Part shown: positions 53,301 through 64,000 of the stretch, piece after piece
Numbering within the stretch: position 1 is the stretch's first letter
Layout: each line of letters begins with the position of its first letter
Source of the DNA: Bombus terrestris
Lineage: Eukaryota; Arthropoda; Insecta; Hymenoptera; Apidae
Assembly (NCBI RefSeq): GCF_910591885.1
Contig: NW_025963548.1
Span: 6,873,501-6,937,500, forward strand
DNA: 64,000 nucleotides
Direction: 5' to 3'
Position numbers and translations under genes: made by a program
Notes under the pieces: generated by a model
What the model was told of the DNA's origin: nothing
Databases searched by the model: none
Seen by the model: the letters and a program-made list of their open reading frames with translations, nothing else

Positions 53301-53586
53301 TAACGTTATTCGTTATTACGTAATAGTACAAAACGTTATACGTCATATAGTGACGCAATATACCGTTATACATCATATAGTGGTGCAATATACCGTTATA
53401 CATTATAACACAATAGTTTATAACGTTTACGTCCTATAGTAATGTAATATAACGTTATGCATCATATAGTGATGCAATATAAAGTTATTCCTTCATAGCG
53501 CAATAATATATAACGTTATACGTCATAAAGTGATGCAATATGACGTTATACGTCCTATAGTGATGCAATATAACGTTAGGTGTTAT
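50369..53586. repeat. ~3.7 kb duplicated unit, copy 2
   Basis: This is the partner of 42,621-46,400, 270 bp shorter. The cassette anchors at 50,792 and 53,290 correspond to 43,044 and 45,812. It shares the private ATAAGACAATAG monomer (43,883 and 51,631) and the CCTACAGTGACGC monomer (44,899 and 52,377), which confirms common descent. Confidence 0.88.
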
Positions 53587-55870
53587 AACGTCATAGATCA
53601 TAACGTTATACGTCATATGGTGAGGAAATATAACGTTATGCGTTATAACGTAATAGTTTATAACGTTATACGTCATATAGTAATGCAATATAACGTTATA
53701 CGTTATAACGTATAGCATATAACGTTATACGTCATATAGTGATGCAATATGACGTTATACGTCCTATTGTGATGCAATATAACGTTATACGTTACTATGT
53801 AATAGTACAAAACGTTATACGTCACATGGTGATGCAATAAAACGTTATACGGTATAATGTAATAGTTCATAACGGTATACTTCATGTAGTGATGCAATAT
53901 AACGTTATACGTCATATAGTGATGCAATATACCGTTATACATTATAGCGCAATAGTGTATGACGCTATACGTCCTATAGTGATGCAATATAACGTTAAAC
54001 GTCCTATAGTGATGCAATGTAACGTTATACGTCCTATGCGTGATGCAATATAACGTTATGCGCTATAACGTAATAGTTCATAACGTTATGCGTCATATAG
54101 TGATGGAATATACCGTTATACATTATAACACAATAGTTTATAACGTTATTCGTCATATAGTATTGCAATATAACGTTATACGTCCTATAGTGATGCAATA
54201 TAACGTTATGCGTTATAACTTAATGGTTCATAACGTTATGCGTCATATAGTGATGGAATATACCGTTATACATTATAACGCAATAGTATATGACGCTATA
54301 CGTCCTTTAGTGTTGCAGTATAACGTTATGCGTTATAACGTAATAGTTCATAACGTTATACGTCATATAGTAATGCAATATAACGTTATGCGTTACAACG
54401 TAATAGTTCATAACGTTGTACGTCATATAGTGGTGCAATATACCGCTATACATTATAACACAATAGTTTATAACGATATACGTCATATAGTATTGCAATA
54501 TAACGTTATGCGTCATATAGTGATGGAATATACCGTTATACATTATAACGCAATAGTATATGGCGCTATACGTCCTTTAGTGTTGCAGTATAACGTTATG
54601 CGTTATAACGGAATAGTTCATAACGTTATACGTCATATAGTAATGCAATATAACGTTATGCGTTACAACGTAATAGCTCATAACGTTGTACGTCATATAG
54701 TGGTGCAATATACCGTTATACATTATAACACAATAGTTTATAACGTTATACGTCATATAGTAATGCAATATAACGTTATACGTCCTATAGTGATGCAATA
54801 TAACGTTATGCGTTATAACGTAATGGTTCATAACGTTATGCGTCATATAGTGATGGAATATACCGTTATACGTCCTATAGTGACGCAATATAACGTTATG
54901 CGTTATAACGTAATAGTTCATAACGTTATACGTCATATAGTAATGCAATATAACGTTATGCGTTACAACGTTATAGTTCATAACGTTATACGTCATATAG
55001 TAATGCAATATAACGTTATGCGTTACAACGTAATAGTTCATAACGTTGTACGTCATATAGTGGTGCAATATACCGTTATACATTATAACACAATAGTTTA
55101 TAACGTTATACGACATATAGTATTGCAATATAACGTTATACGTCCTATAGTGATGCAATATAACGTTATGCGTTATAACGTTATGGTTCATAACGTTATG
55201 CGTCATATAGTGATGGAATATACCGTTATACATTATAACGCAATAGAATATGACGCTATACGTCCTATAGTGTTGCAACATAACGTTATGCGTTATAACG
55301 TAATAGTTCATAACGTTATACGTCATATAGTGATGCAATATAATGTTATACGTCCTATAGTGATGCAATATAACGTTATAGGTTATAATGTAATAGTTCA
55401 TAACGTTATACGTCATATACTGATGCAATTAAAGTTCAAAACGCTAAACATCATATAGTGAAGCAATATAACGTTATTCGTTATTACGTAATAGTACAAA
55501 ACGTTATACGTCATATAGTGACGCAATATACCGTTATACATCATATAGTGGTGCAATATACCGTTATACATTATAACACAATAGTTTATAACGTTTACGT
55601 CCTATAGTAATGTAATATAACGTTATGCATCATATAGTGATGCAATATAAAGTTATTCCTTCATAGCGCAATAATATATAACGTTATACGTCATAAAGTG
55701 ATGCAATATGACGTTATACGTCCTATAGTGATGCAATATAACGTTAGGTGTTATAACGTCATAGATCATAACGTTATACGTCATATGGTGAGGAAATATA
55801 ACGTTATGCGTTATAACGTAATAGTTTATAACGTTATACGTCATATAGTAATGCAATATAACGTTATACG
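53587..55870. repeat. Second copy of the 48.7 kb unit
   Basis: This partner of 48,741-50,368 has a private ACGTTATAGTTCATAACG change near 54,970, where the other copy reads ACGTAATAGTTC. It ends in landmark cassettes anchored at 55,458 and continuing to about 55,880 with the shared GAGGAAATATAACG and GTAATAGTTTATAACG monomers that also mark 46.1 and 53.6 kb. Confidence 0.85.
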
Positions 55871-57562
55871 TTATAACGTATAGCATATAACGTTATACGT
55901 CATATAGTGATGCAATATGACGTTATACGTCCTATTGTGATGCAATATAACGTTATACGTTACAATGTAATAGTACAAAACGTTATACGTCACATGGTGA
56001 TGCAATAAAACGTTATACGGTATAATGTAATAGTTCATAACGGTATACTTCATGTAGTGATGCAATATAACGTTATACGTCCTATAGTGATGCAATATAA
56101 CGTTATACGATATTACGTAATAGTACAAAACTTTATACGTCACATGGTGATGCAATATAACGTTATACGTTATAATGTAATAGTTCATAACGGTATACTT
56201 CATATAGTGATGCAATATAACGTTATACGTCCTATAGTGATGCAATGTAACGCTATACGTTATTACGTAATAGTACAAAACGTTATACGTCAAATAGTGA
56301 TGCAATATAACATTACACGTCCTATAGTGAGGCAATATAACGTTATACGTCCTATAGTGATGCAATATAACGTTATACGTCCTATAGTGATGCAATGTAA
56401 CGTTATACGTCCTATGCGTGATGCAATATACCGTTATGCGTTATAACGTAATAGTTCATAACGTTATACGTCATATAGTGATGCAATATACAGTTATACA
56501 TTATAACGCAATAGTACTAGACGCTATACGTCCTATAGTGATGGAATATAACGTTATACGTCCTATAGTGATGCAATATAATGTTATGCGTTACAACGTA
56601 ATAGTTCATAACGTTGTACGTCATATAGTGATGCAATATACCGTTATACATTATAGCGCAATAGTGTATGACGCTATACGTCCTATAGTGATGCAATATA
56701 ACGTTATAGGTTATAATGTAATAGTTCATAACGTTATACGTCATATACTGATGCAATTAAAGTTCAAAACGCTAAACATCATATAGTGAAGCAATATAAC
56801 GTTATTCGTTATTACGTAATAGTACAAAACGTTATACGTCATATAGTGACGCAATATACCGTTATACATTATAACACAATAGTTTATAACGTTATACGTC
56901 ATATAGTATAGCAATATAACGTTATACGTCCTATAGTGATGCAATATACCGTTATGCGTTATAACGTAATAGTTCATAACGTTATACGTCATATAGTGAT
57001 GCAATATACAGTTATACATTATAACGCAATAGTATTAGACGCTATACGTCCTATAGTGATGCAAAATAACGTTATACGTCCTATAGTGATGCAATATAAC
57101 GTTATGCGTTACAACGTAATAGTTCATAACGTTGTACGTCATATAGTGATGCAATATACCATTATACGTTATAGCGCAATAGTGTATGACGCTATACGTC
57201 CTATAGTGATGCAATATAACGTTATACGTCCTATAGTGATGCAATATAACGTTAAACGTGCTATAGTGATGCAATGTAACGTTATACGTCCTATGCGTGA
57301 TGCAATATAACGTTGTGCGCTATAACGTAATAGTTCATAACGTTATGCGTCATATAGTGATGGAATATACCGTTATACATTATAACACAATAGTTTATAA
57401 CGTTATACGTCATATAGTATAGCAATATAACGTTATACGTCCTATAGTGATGCAATATAACGTTATGCGTTATAACGTAATGGTTCATAACGTTATGCGT
57501 CATATAGTGATGGAATATACCGTTATACATTATAACGCAATAGTATATGACGCTATACGTCC
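55871..57562. repeat. ~1.7 kb duplicated unit, copy 2
   Basis: This is the partner of 46,225-47,885. It has private substitutions (TTACAATGTAATAG near 55,962, GATGCAAAATAACG near 57,061, TATACCATTATACG near 57,156). The truncated cassette anchor at 56,786 corresponds to 47,109. Similarity ends where CCTTTAGTGTTGC in copy 1 is replaced by CCTATAGTGATGC. Confidence 0.87.
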
Positions 57563-57842
57563 TATAGTGATGCAATATAACGTTATACCTTATTACGTAA
57601 TGGTACAAAACGTTATACGTCACATGGTGATACAATATAACGTTATACGTAATAATGTAGTAGTTCATAACGGTATACCTGATATAGTGATGCAATATAA
57701 CGTTATACGTCCTATAGTGATGCCATATAGCGTTATACGATATCACGTAATAGTACAAAACTTTATATGTCACATGGTGATGCAATATAACGTTATACGT
57801 TATAATGTAGTAGTTCATAACGCTATACGTCATATAGTATAG
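57563..57842. repeat. Left-type pentamer island within the right domain
   Basis: About 280 bp here use the monomer set typical of the first 30 kb (ACCTTATTACGTAATGG, CACATGGTGATAC, TAATGTAGTAGTTC, CCTGATATAGTG, GATATCACGTAATAG). They carry many private substitutions. The flanks are right-type monomers. This looks like an older remnant that escaped homogenisation or a transfer from the left subfamily. Confidence 0.75.
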
Positions 57843-58054
57843 CAATATAACGTTATACGTCCTATAGTGATGCAATATAACGTTATGCGTTATAACGTAA
57901 TAGTTCATAACGTTATACGTCATATAGTAATGCAATATAATGTTATGCGTTACAACGTAATAGTTCATAACGTTGTACGTCATATAGTGGTGCAATATAC
58001 TGTTATACATTATAACACAATAGTTTATAACGTTATACGTCATATAGTATTGCA
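57843..58054. repeat. Right-type dimers joining the pentamer island to the 2,948-bp unit
   Basis: This stretch has GCGTTATAACG and GCGTTACAACG dimers, a CATATAGTGGTGC monomer with a private ATACTGTTATACATT core near 57,989, and a CATATAGTATTGC unit. It is ordinary right-domain satellite. Confidence 0.8.
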
Positions 58055-61002
58055 ATATAACGTTATACGTCCTATAGTGATGCAATATAACGTTATGCGT
58101 TATAACGTAATGGTTCATAACGTTATGCGTCATATAGTGATGGAATATTCCGTTATACATTATAACGCAATAGTATATGACGCTATACATCCTTTAGTGT
58201 TGCAATATAACGTTATGCGTTATAACGTAATGGTTCATAACGTTGTACGTCATATAGTGATGCAATATACCGTTATACATTATAGCGCAATAGTGTATGA
58301 CGCTATACGTCCTATAGTGATGCAATATAACGTTAAACGTCCTATAGTGATGCAATGTAACGTTATAGGTCCTATGCGTGATGCAATATAACGTTATGCG
58401 CTATAACGTAATAGTTCATAACGTTATGCGTCATATAGTGATGGAATATACCGTTATACATTATAACACAATAGTTTATAACGTTATACGTCATATAGTA
58501 TTGCAATATAACGTTATACGTCCTATAGTGATGCAATATAACGTTATGCGTTATAACTTAATGGTTCATAACGTTATGCGTCATATAGTGATGGAATATA
58601 CCGTTATACATTATAACGCAATAGTATATGACGCTATACGTCCTTTAGTGTTGCAGTATAACGTTATGCGTTATGACGTAATAGTTCATAACGTTATACG
58701 TCATATAGTAATGCAATATAACGTTATGCGTTACAAGGTAATAGTTCATAACGTTGTACGTCATATAGTGGTGCAATATACCGTTATACATTATAACACA
58801 ATAGTTTATAACGTTATACGTCATATAGTATTGCAATATAACGTTATGCGTCATATAGTGATGGAATATACCGTTATACATTATAACGCAATAGTATATG
58901 ACGCTATACGTCCTTTAGTGTTGCAGTATAACGTTATGCGTTATAACGGAATAGTTCATAACGTTATACGTCATATAGTAATGCAATATAACGTTATGCG
59001 TTACAACGTAATAGTTCATAACGTTGTACGTCATATAGTGGTGCAATATACCGTTATACATTATAACACAATAGTTTATAACGTTATACGTCATATAGTA
59101 ATGCAATATAACGTTATACGTCCTATAGTGATGCAATATAACGTTATGCGTTATAACGTAATGGTTCATAACGTTATGCGTCATATAGTGATGGAATATA
59201 CCGTTATACGTCCTATAGTGACGCAATATAACGTTATGCGTTATAACGTAATAGTTCATAACGTTATACGTCATATAGTAATGCAATATAACGTTATGCG
59301 TTACAACGTAATAGTTCATAACGTTATACGTCATATAGTAATGCAATATAACGTTATGCGTTACAACGTAATAGTTCATAACGTTGTACGTCATATAGTG
59401 GTGCAATATACCGTTATACATTATAACACAATAGTTTATAACGTTATACGTCATATAGTATTGCAATATAACGTTATACGTCCTATAGTGATGCAATATA
59501 ACGTTATGCGTTATAACGTTATGGTTCATAACGTTATGCGTCATATAGTGATGGAATATACCGTTATACATTATAACGCAATAGTATATGACGCTATACG
59601 TCCTTTAGTGTTGCAATATAACGTTATGCGTTATAACGTAATAGTTCATAACGTTATACGTCATATAGTAATGCAATATAACATTATGCGTTACAACGTA
59701 ATAGTTCATAACGTTATACGTCATATAGTGGTGCAATATACCGTTATACATTATAACACAATAGTTTATAACGTTATACGTCATATAGTAATGCAATATA
59801 ACGTTTTACGTCCTATAGTGATGCAATATAACGTTATGCGTTATAACGTAATGGTTCATAACGTTATGCGTCATATAGTGATGGAATATACCGTTATACA
59901 TTATAACGCAATAGAATATGACGCTATACGTCCTATAGTGTTGCAACATAACGTTATGCGTTATAACGTAATAGTTCATAACGTTATACGTCATATAGTG
60001 ATGCAATATAATGTTATACGTCCTATAGTGATGCAATATAACGTTATAGGTTATAATGTAATAGTTCATAACGTTATACGTCATATACTGATGCAATTAA
60101 AGTTCAAAACGCTAAACATCATATAGTGAAGCAATATAACGTTATTCGTTATTACGTAATAGTACAAAACGTTATACGTCATATAGTGACGCAATATACC
60201 GTTATACATCATATAGTGGTGCAATATACCGTTATACATTATAACACAATAGTTTATAACGTTTACGTCCTATAGTAATGTAATATAACGTTATGCATCA
60301 TATAGTGATGCAATATAAAGTTATTCCTTCATAGCGCAATAATATATAACGTTATACGTCATAAAGTGATGCAATATGACGTTATACGTCCTATAGTGAT
60401 GCAATATAACGTTAGGTGTTATAACGTCATAGATCATAACGTTATACGTCATATGGTAAGGAAATATAACGTTATGCGTTATAACGTAATAGTTCATAAC
60501 GTTATACGTCATATAGTAATGCAATATAACGTTATACGTTATAACGTATAGCATATAACGTTATACGTCATATAGTGATGCAATATGACGTTATACGTCC
60601 TATTGTGATGCAATATAACGTTATACGTTACTATGTAATAGTACAAAACGTTATACGTCACATGGTGATGCAATAAAACGTTATACGGTATAATGTAATA
60701 GTTCATAACGGTATACTTCATGTAGTGATGCAATATAACGTTATACGTCCTATAGTGATGCAATATAACGTTATACGATATTACGTAATAGTACAAAACT
60801 TTATACGTCACATGGTGATGCAATATAACGTTATACGTTATAATGTAATAGTTCATAACGGTATACTTCATATAGTGATGCAATATAACGTTATACGTCC
60901 TATAGTGATGCAATGTAACGCTATACGTTATTACGTAATAGTACAAAACGTTATACGTCAAATAGTGATGCAATATAACATTACACGTCCTATAGTGAGG
61001 CA
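58055..61002. repeat. 2,948-bp HOR unit, copy 1
   Basis: This unit recurs immediately at an offset of 2,948. It contains a 31-bp landmark (near 58,377), truncated and full 330-bp sets, 60-bp dimers, a landmark cassette (anchor 60,126), a 29-bp landmark near 60,549 and a pentamer block. It is the largest directly tandem unit in the right half and the best candidate for a currently amplifying HOR. Confidence 0.9.
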
Positions 61003-63990
61003 ATATAACGTTATACGTCCTATAGTGATGCAATATAACGTTATGCGTTATAACGTAATGGTTCATAACGTTATGCGTCATATAGTGATGGAATATTCCG
61101 TTATACATTATAACGCAATAGTATATGACGCTATACATCCTTTAGTGTTGCAATATAACGTTATGCGTTATAACGTAATGGTTCATAACGTTGTACGTCA
61201 TATAGTGATGCAATATACCGTTATACATTATAGCGCAATAGTGTATGACGCTATACGTCCTATAGTGATGCAATATAACGTTAAACGTCCTATAGTGATG
61301 CAATGTAACGTTATAGGTCCTATGCGTGATGCAATATAACGTTATGCGCTATAACGTAATAGTTCATAACGTTATGCGTCATATAGTGATGGAATATACC
61401 GTTATACATTATAACACAATAGTTTATAACGTTATACGTCATATAGTATTGCAATATAACGTTATACGTCCTATAGTGATGCAATATAACGTTATGCGTT
61501 ATAACTTAATGGTTCATAACGTTATGCGTCATATAGTGATGGAATATACCGTTATACATTATAACGCAATAGTATATGACGCTATACGTCCTTTAGTGTT
61601 GCAGTATAACGTTATGCGTTATGACGTAATAGTTCATAACGTTATACGTCATATAGTAATGCAATATAACGTTATGCGTTACAAGGTAATAGTTCATAAC
61701 GTTGTACGTCATATAGTGGTGCAATATACCGTTATACATTATAACACAATAGTTTATAACGTTATACGTCATATAGTATTGCAATATAACGTTATGCGTC
61801 ATATAGTGATGGAATATACCGTTATACATTATAACGCAATAGTATATGACGCTATACGTCCTTTAGTGTTGCAGTATAACGTTATGCGTTATAACGGAAT
61901 AGTTCATAACGTTATACGTCATATAGTAATGCAATATAACGTTATGCGTTACAACGTAATAGTTCATAACGTTGTACGTCATATAGTGGTGCAATATACC
62001 GTTATACATTATAACACAATAGTTTATAACGTTATACGTCATATAGTAATGCAATATAACGTTATACGTCCTATAGTGATGCAATATAACGTTATGCGTT
62101 ATAACGTAATGGTTCATAACGTTATGCGTCATATAGTGATGGAATATACCGTTATACGTCCTATAGTGACGCAATATAACGTTATGCGTTATAACGTAAT
62201 AGTTCATAACGTTATACGTCATATAGCAATGCAATATAACGTTATGCGTTACAACGTAATAGTTCATAACGTTATACGTCATATAGTAATGCAATATAAC
62301 GTTATGCGTTACAACGTAATAGTTCATAACGTTGTACGTCATATAGTGGTGCAATATACCGTTATACATTATAACACAATAGTTTATAACGTTATACGTC
62401 ATATAGTATTGCAATATAACGTTATACGTCCTATAGTGATGCAATATAACGTTATGCGTTATAACGTTATGGTTCATAACGTTATGCGTCATATAGTGAT
62501 GGAATATACCGTTATACATTATAACGCAATAGTATATGACGCTATACGTCCTTTAGTGTTGCAATATAACGTTATGCGTTATAACGTAATAGTTCATAAC
62601 GTTATACGTCATATAGTAATGCAATATAACGTTATGCGCTATAACGTAATAGTTCATAACGTTATGCGTCATATAGTGATGGAATATACCGTTATACATT
62701 ATAACACAATAGTTTATAACGTTATACGTCATATAGTAATGCAATATAACGTTATACGTCCTATAGTGATGCAATATAACGTTATGCGTTATAACGTAAT
62801 GGTTCATAACGTTATGCGTCATATAGTGATGGAATATACCGTTATACATTATAACGCAATAGAATATGACGCTATACGTCCTATAGTGTTGCAACATAAC
62901 GTTATGCGTTATAACGTAATAGTTCATAACGTTATACGTCATATAGTGATGCAATATAATGTTATACGTCCTATAGTGATGCAATATAACGTTATAGGTT
63001 ATAATGTAATAGTTCATAACGTTATACGTCATATACTGATGCAATTAAAGTTCAAAACGCTAAACATCATATAGTGAAGCAATATAACGTTATTCGTTAT
63101 TACGTAATAGTACAAAACGTTATACGTCATATAGTGACGCAATATACCGTTATGCATCATATAGTGGTGCAATATACCGTTATACATTATAACACAATAG
63201 TTTATAACGTTTACGTCCTATAGTAATGTAATATAACGTTATGCATCATATAGTGATGCAATATAAAGTTATTCCTTCATAGCGCAATAATATATAACGT
63301 TATACGTCATAAAGTGATGCAATATGACGTTATACGTCCTATAGTGATGCAATATAACGTTACGTGTTATAACGTCATAGATCATAACGTTATACGTCAT
63401 ATGGTAAGGAAATATAACGTTATGCGTTATAACGTAATAGTTCATAACGTTATACGTCATATAGTAATGCAATATAACGTTATACGTTATAACGTATAGC
63501 ATATAACGTTATACGTCATATAGTGATGCAATATGACGTTATACGTCCTATTGTGATGCAATATAACGTTATACGTTACTATGTAATAGTACAAAACGTT
63601 ATACGTCACATGGTGATGCAATAAAACGTTATACGGTATAATGTAATAGTTCATAACGGTATACTTCATGTAGTGATGCAATATAACGTTATACGTCCTA
63701 TAGTGATGCAATATAACGTTATACGATATTACGTAATAGTACAAAACTTTATACGTCACATGGTGATGCAATATAACGTTATACGTTATAATGTAATAGT
63801 TCATAACGGTATACTTCATATAGTGATGCAATATAACGTTATACGTCCTATAGTGATGCAATGTAACGCTATACGTTATTACGTAATAGTACAAAACGTT
63901 ATACGTCAAATAGTGATGCAATATAACATTACACGTCCTATAGTGAGGCAATATAACGTTATACGTCCTATAGTGATGCAATATAACGTT
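61003..63990. repeat. 2,948-bp HOR unit, copy 2
   Basis: This copy matches copy 1 until close to the window end. Few substitutions are visible: GTTACGTGTT for GTTAGGTGTT near 63,361, ATGCATC for ATACATC near 63,153, ATAGCAATGC for ATAGTAATGC near 62,226, and a cluster of six changes at 62,631-62,682. Whether further copies follow cannot be seen. Confidence 0.88.
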
Positions 63991-64000
63991 ATACGTTACA

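Larger units (their letters stand above)
541..61340. repeat. 31-bp landmark monomers with GCATG, GTGTG or GCGTG insertion site
   Basis: In these monomers CCTATAGTGATGC is replaced by CCTAT-GNNTG-ATGC with one extra base (first example 541-571). The variable five bases are GCATG at 561, 4217, 6943, 10389, 13392, 17890, 19658, 21665, 24674 and 26442; GTGTG at 22446 and 28330; and GCGTG from 29778 onward (for example near 32508, 36238, 38489, 43793, 51541, 56415, 58377, 61325). One copy near 37,769 has GCCTG. The three main forms differ by transitions at a single CpG. Confidence 0.85.
51..63500. repeat. 29-bp GTATAGCAT landmark monomers (about 30 copies)
   Basis: These are monomers shortened by one base (GTATAGCAT where others have GTAATAGCA or GTAGTAGCAT). 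They occur near 55, 1045, 2300, 3712, 4465, 4911, 5957, 6437, 7188, 7637, 8894, 10875, 15916, 16277, 18671, 20146, 21128, 22180, 23688, 25458, 26926, 28066, 29572, 33567, 34256, 36035, 43467, 46235, 48867, 51215, 53713, 55881, 60549 and 63497. Each puts TAG in the otherwise open frame and shifts phase by one. They recur at fixed places within larger units. Confidence 0.85.
23170..63500. repeat. Landmark cassette, short form, 15 dispersed copies
   Basis: A divergent run of monomers recurs once per large unit. It contains ATACTGATGCAATTAAAG fused to TTCAAAACGCTAAAC; in most copies this is followed by GTGACGCAATATACC, a 29-bp ACGTTTACGTCC unit, AAAGTTATTCCTTCATAGCG, and GTTAGGTGTTATAACGTC with TCATAGATCAT. 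Using the in-frame TAG after CTAAACATCATA (or CGTCATA) as anchor, copies end at 23266, 29150, 35611, 39461, 43044, 45812, 47109, 48078, 48565, 50792, 53290, 55458, 56786, 60126 and 63074. The first copies are the most complete; those near 47.1, 48.1, 48.6 and 56.8 kb are truncated. The monomers within it diverge strongly from the consensus yet match closely between copies, so the cassette moved as a unit. Confidence 0.88.
1..64000. repeat. 30-bp satellite DNA array filling the whole window
   Basis: Every stretch I read is made of 30-bp units in one orientation. A 60-bp period is visible across the full 64 kb, its phase moving only at scattered small indels. Each unit starts with a variant of the 12-bp palindrome TATAACGTTATA and continues with a variable arm. 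Class A arms carry CGTC(C/A)TATAGTGATGCAA; class B arms carry CGTTATAACGTAATAGTT or relatives. Reference units are 511-540 (class A), 2220-2249 (class B), 121-150 and 151-180 (variants). Both window ends lie within the array, so its true length is unknown. I saw no inverted segment, transposon, RNA gene or unique spacer. Arrays of this kind are known from eukaryotic centromeric, pericentromeric, subtelomeric and sex-chromosome heterochromatin; which applies here cannot be decided from the sequence. Confidence 0.98.
29780..64000. repeat. Right satellite domain (TGATGGAA monomers, 330-bp 11-mers, landmark cassette)
   Basis: From about 29.8 kb the array is dominated by dimers of a GCGTTATAACGTAATAGTT monomer and a CATATAGTAATGCAA monomer. 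It also has class A monomers ending TGATGGAA and class B monomers with CATTATAACACAATAG or CATTATAACGCAATAG. TGATGGAA is rare before this point (for example near 7.07, 11.83, 12.80, 14.78, 23.0 and 28.9 kb). The domain is organised into 330-bp 11-mers and into larger units that each carry the landmark cassette described separately. Confidence 0.8.

Noticed and set aside
1..64000. Plasmid iterons or a replication origin
   Set aside because: Iteron clusters span a few hundred bases next to a rep gene. Here 64 kb are repeat and no rep gene is present.
1..64000. Telomeric repeats
   Set aside because: No run of short G-rich telomere units such as TTAGGG or TTTAGGG is present. GTTAGGTGTT occurs only singly inside the landmark cassette.
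1..64000. CENP-B box
   Set aside because: No stretch resembles the TTCG....A..CGGG pattern; class B TTCATAACGG units share only a few bases with it.

Overview
The whole 64 kb window is one uninterrupted satellite array. It is built from a 30-bp, AT-rich monomer (about one third G+C in the consensus), repeated head to tail roughly 2,100 times and running off both ends of the window. I found no gene, RNA gene, transposon or other unique sequence. The long open reading frames on both strands arise because 30 is a multiple of three and the monomer lacks stops in one frame per strand. An array this size with nested higher-order repeats (HORs) is typical of eukaryotic centromeric, pericentromeric, subtelomeric or sex-chromosome heterochromatin. 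The sequence does not identify the species. CpG is kept far above chance, which fits a lineage or locus with little germline CpG methylation, or recent amplification.

Monomers share a palindromic core, TATAACGTTATA, followed by an 18-bp variable arm. There are two broad classes. Class A ends in GTGATGCAA or GTAATGCAA (examples 511-540 and 151-180). Class B ends in GTAATAGTT or GTAATAGTA (examples 2220-2249 and 121-150). They combine into 60-bp dimers, 90-bp trimers, 150-bp pentamers and 330-bp 11-mers. These in turn sit inside duplicated blocks of 0.24-6.8 kb. Rare 29-bp and 31-bp monomers act as landmarks of the large units.

Layout: 1-10 kb holds three related copies of a pentamer-rich block (starting at 1, 3657 and 6383). 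10-17 kb is a mosaic containing a ~2 kb duplicated pair. 17.15-29.7 kb is a tandem pair of ~6.7 and ~5.8 kb, differing by a 900-bp in-register indel. 28-38 kb carries the first 330-bp 11-mer runs and another long duplication. 31.8-33.3 kb is a 751-bp tandem pair. 38-64 kb is dominated by units that share a divergent landmark cassette, seen 15 times between 23.2 and 63.1 kb at spacings of 487 to 6,461 bp, and ends with two near-complete copies of a 2,948-bp unit.

The left part (to ~31.8 kb) carries CATAGAG-type monomers that I do not see further right. The right part (from ~29.8 kb) carries TGATGGAA-type monomers that are rare to the left. The window therefore spans a boundary between two satellite subfamilies. 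The sequence records local unequal exchange, segmental duplication and short conversion-like patches. If it has a function it is structural (chromatin, centromere or chromosome end), not protein coding.
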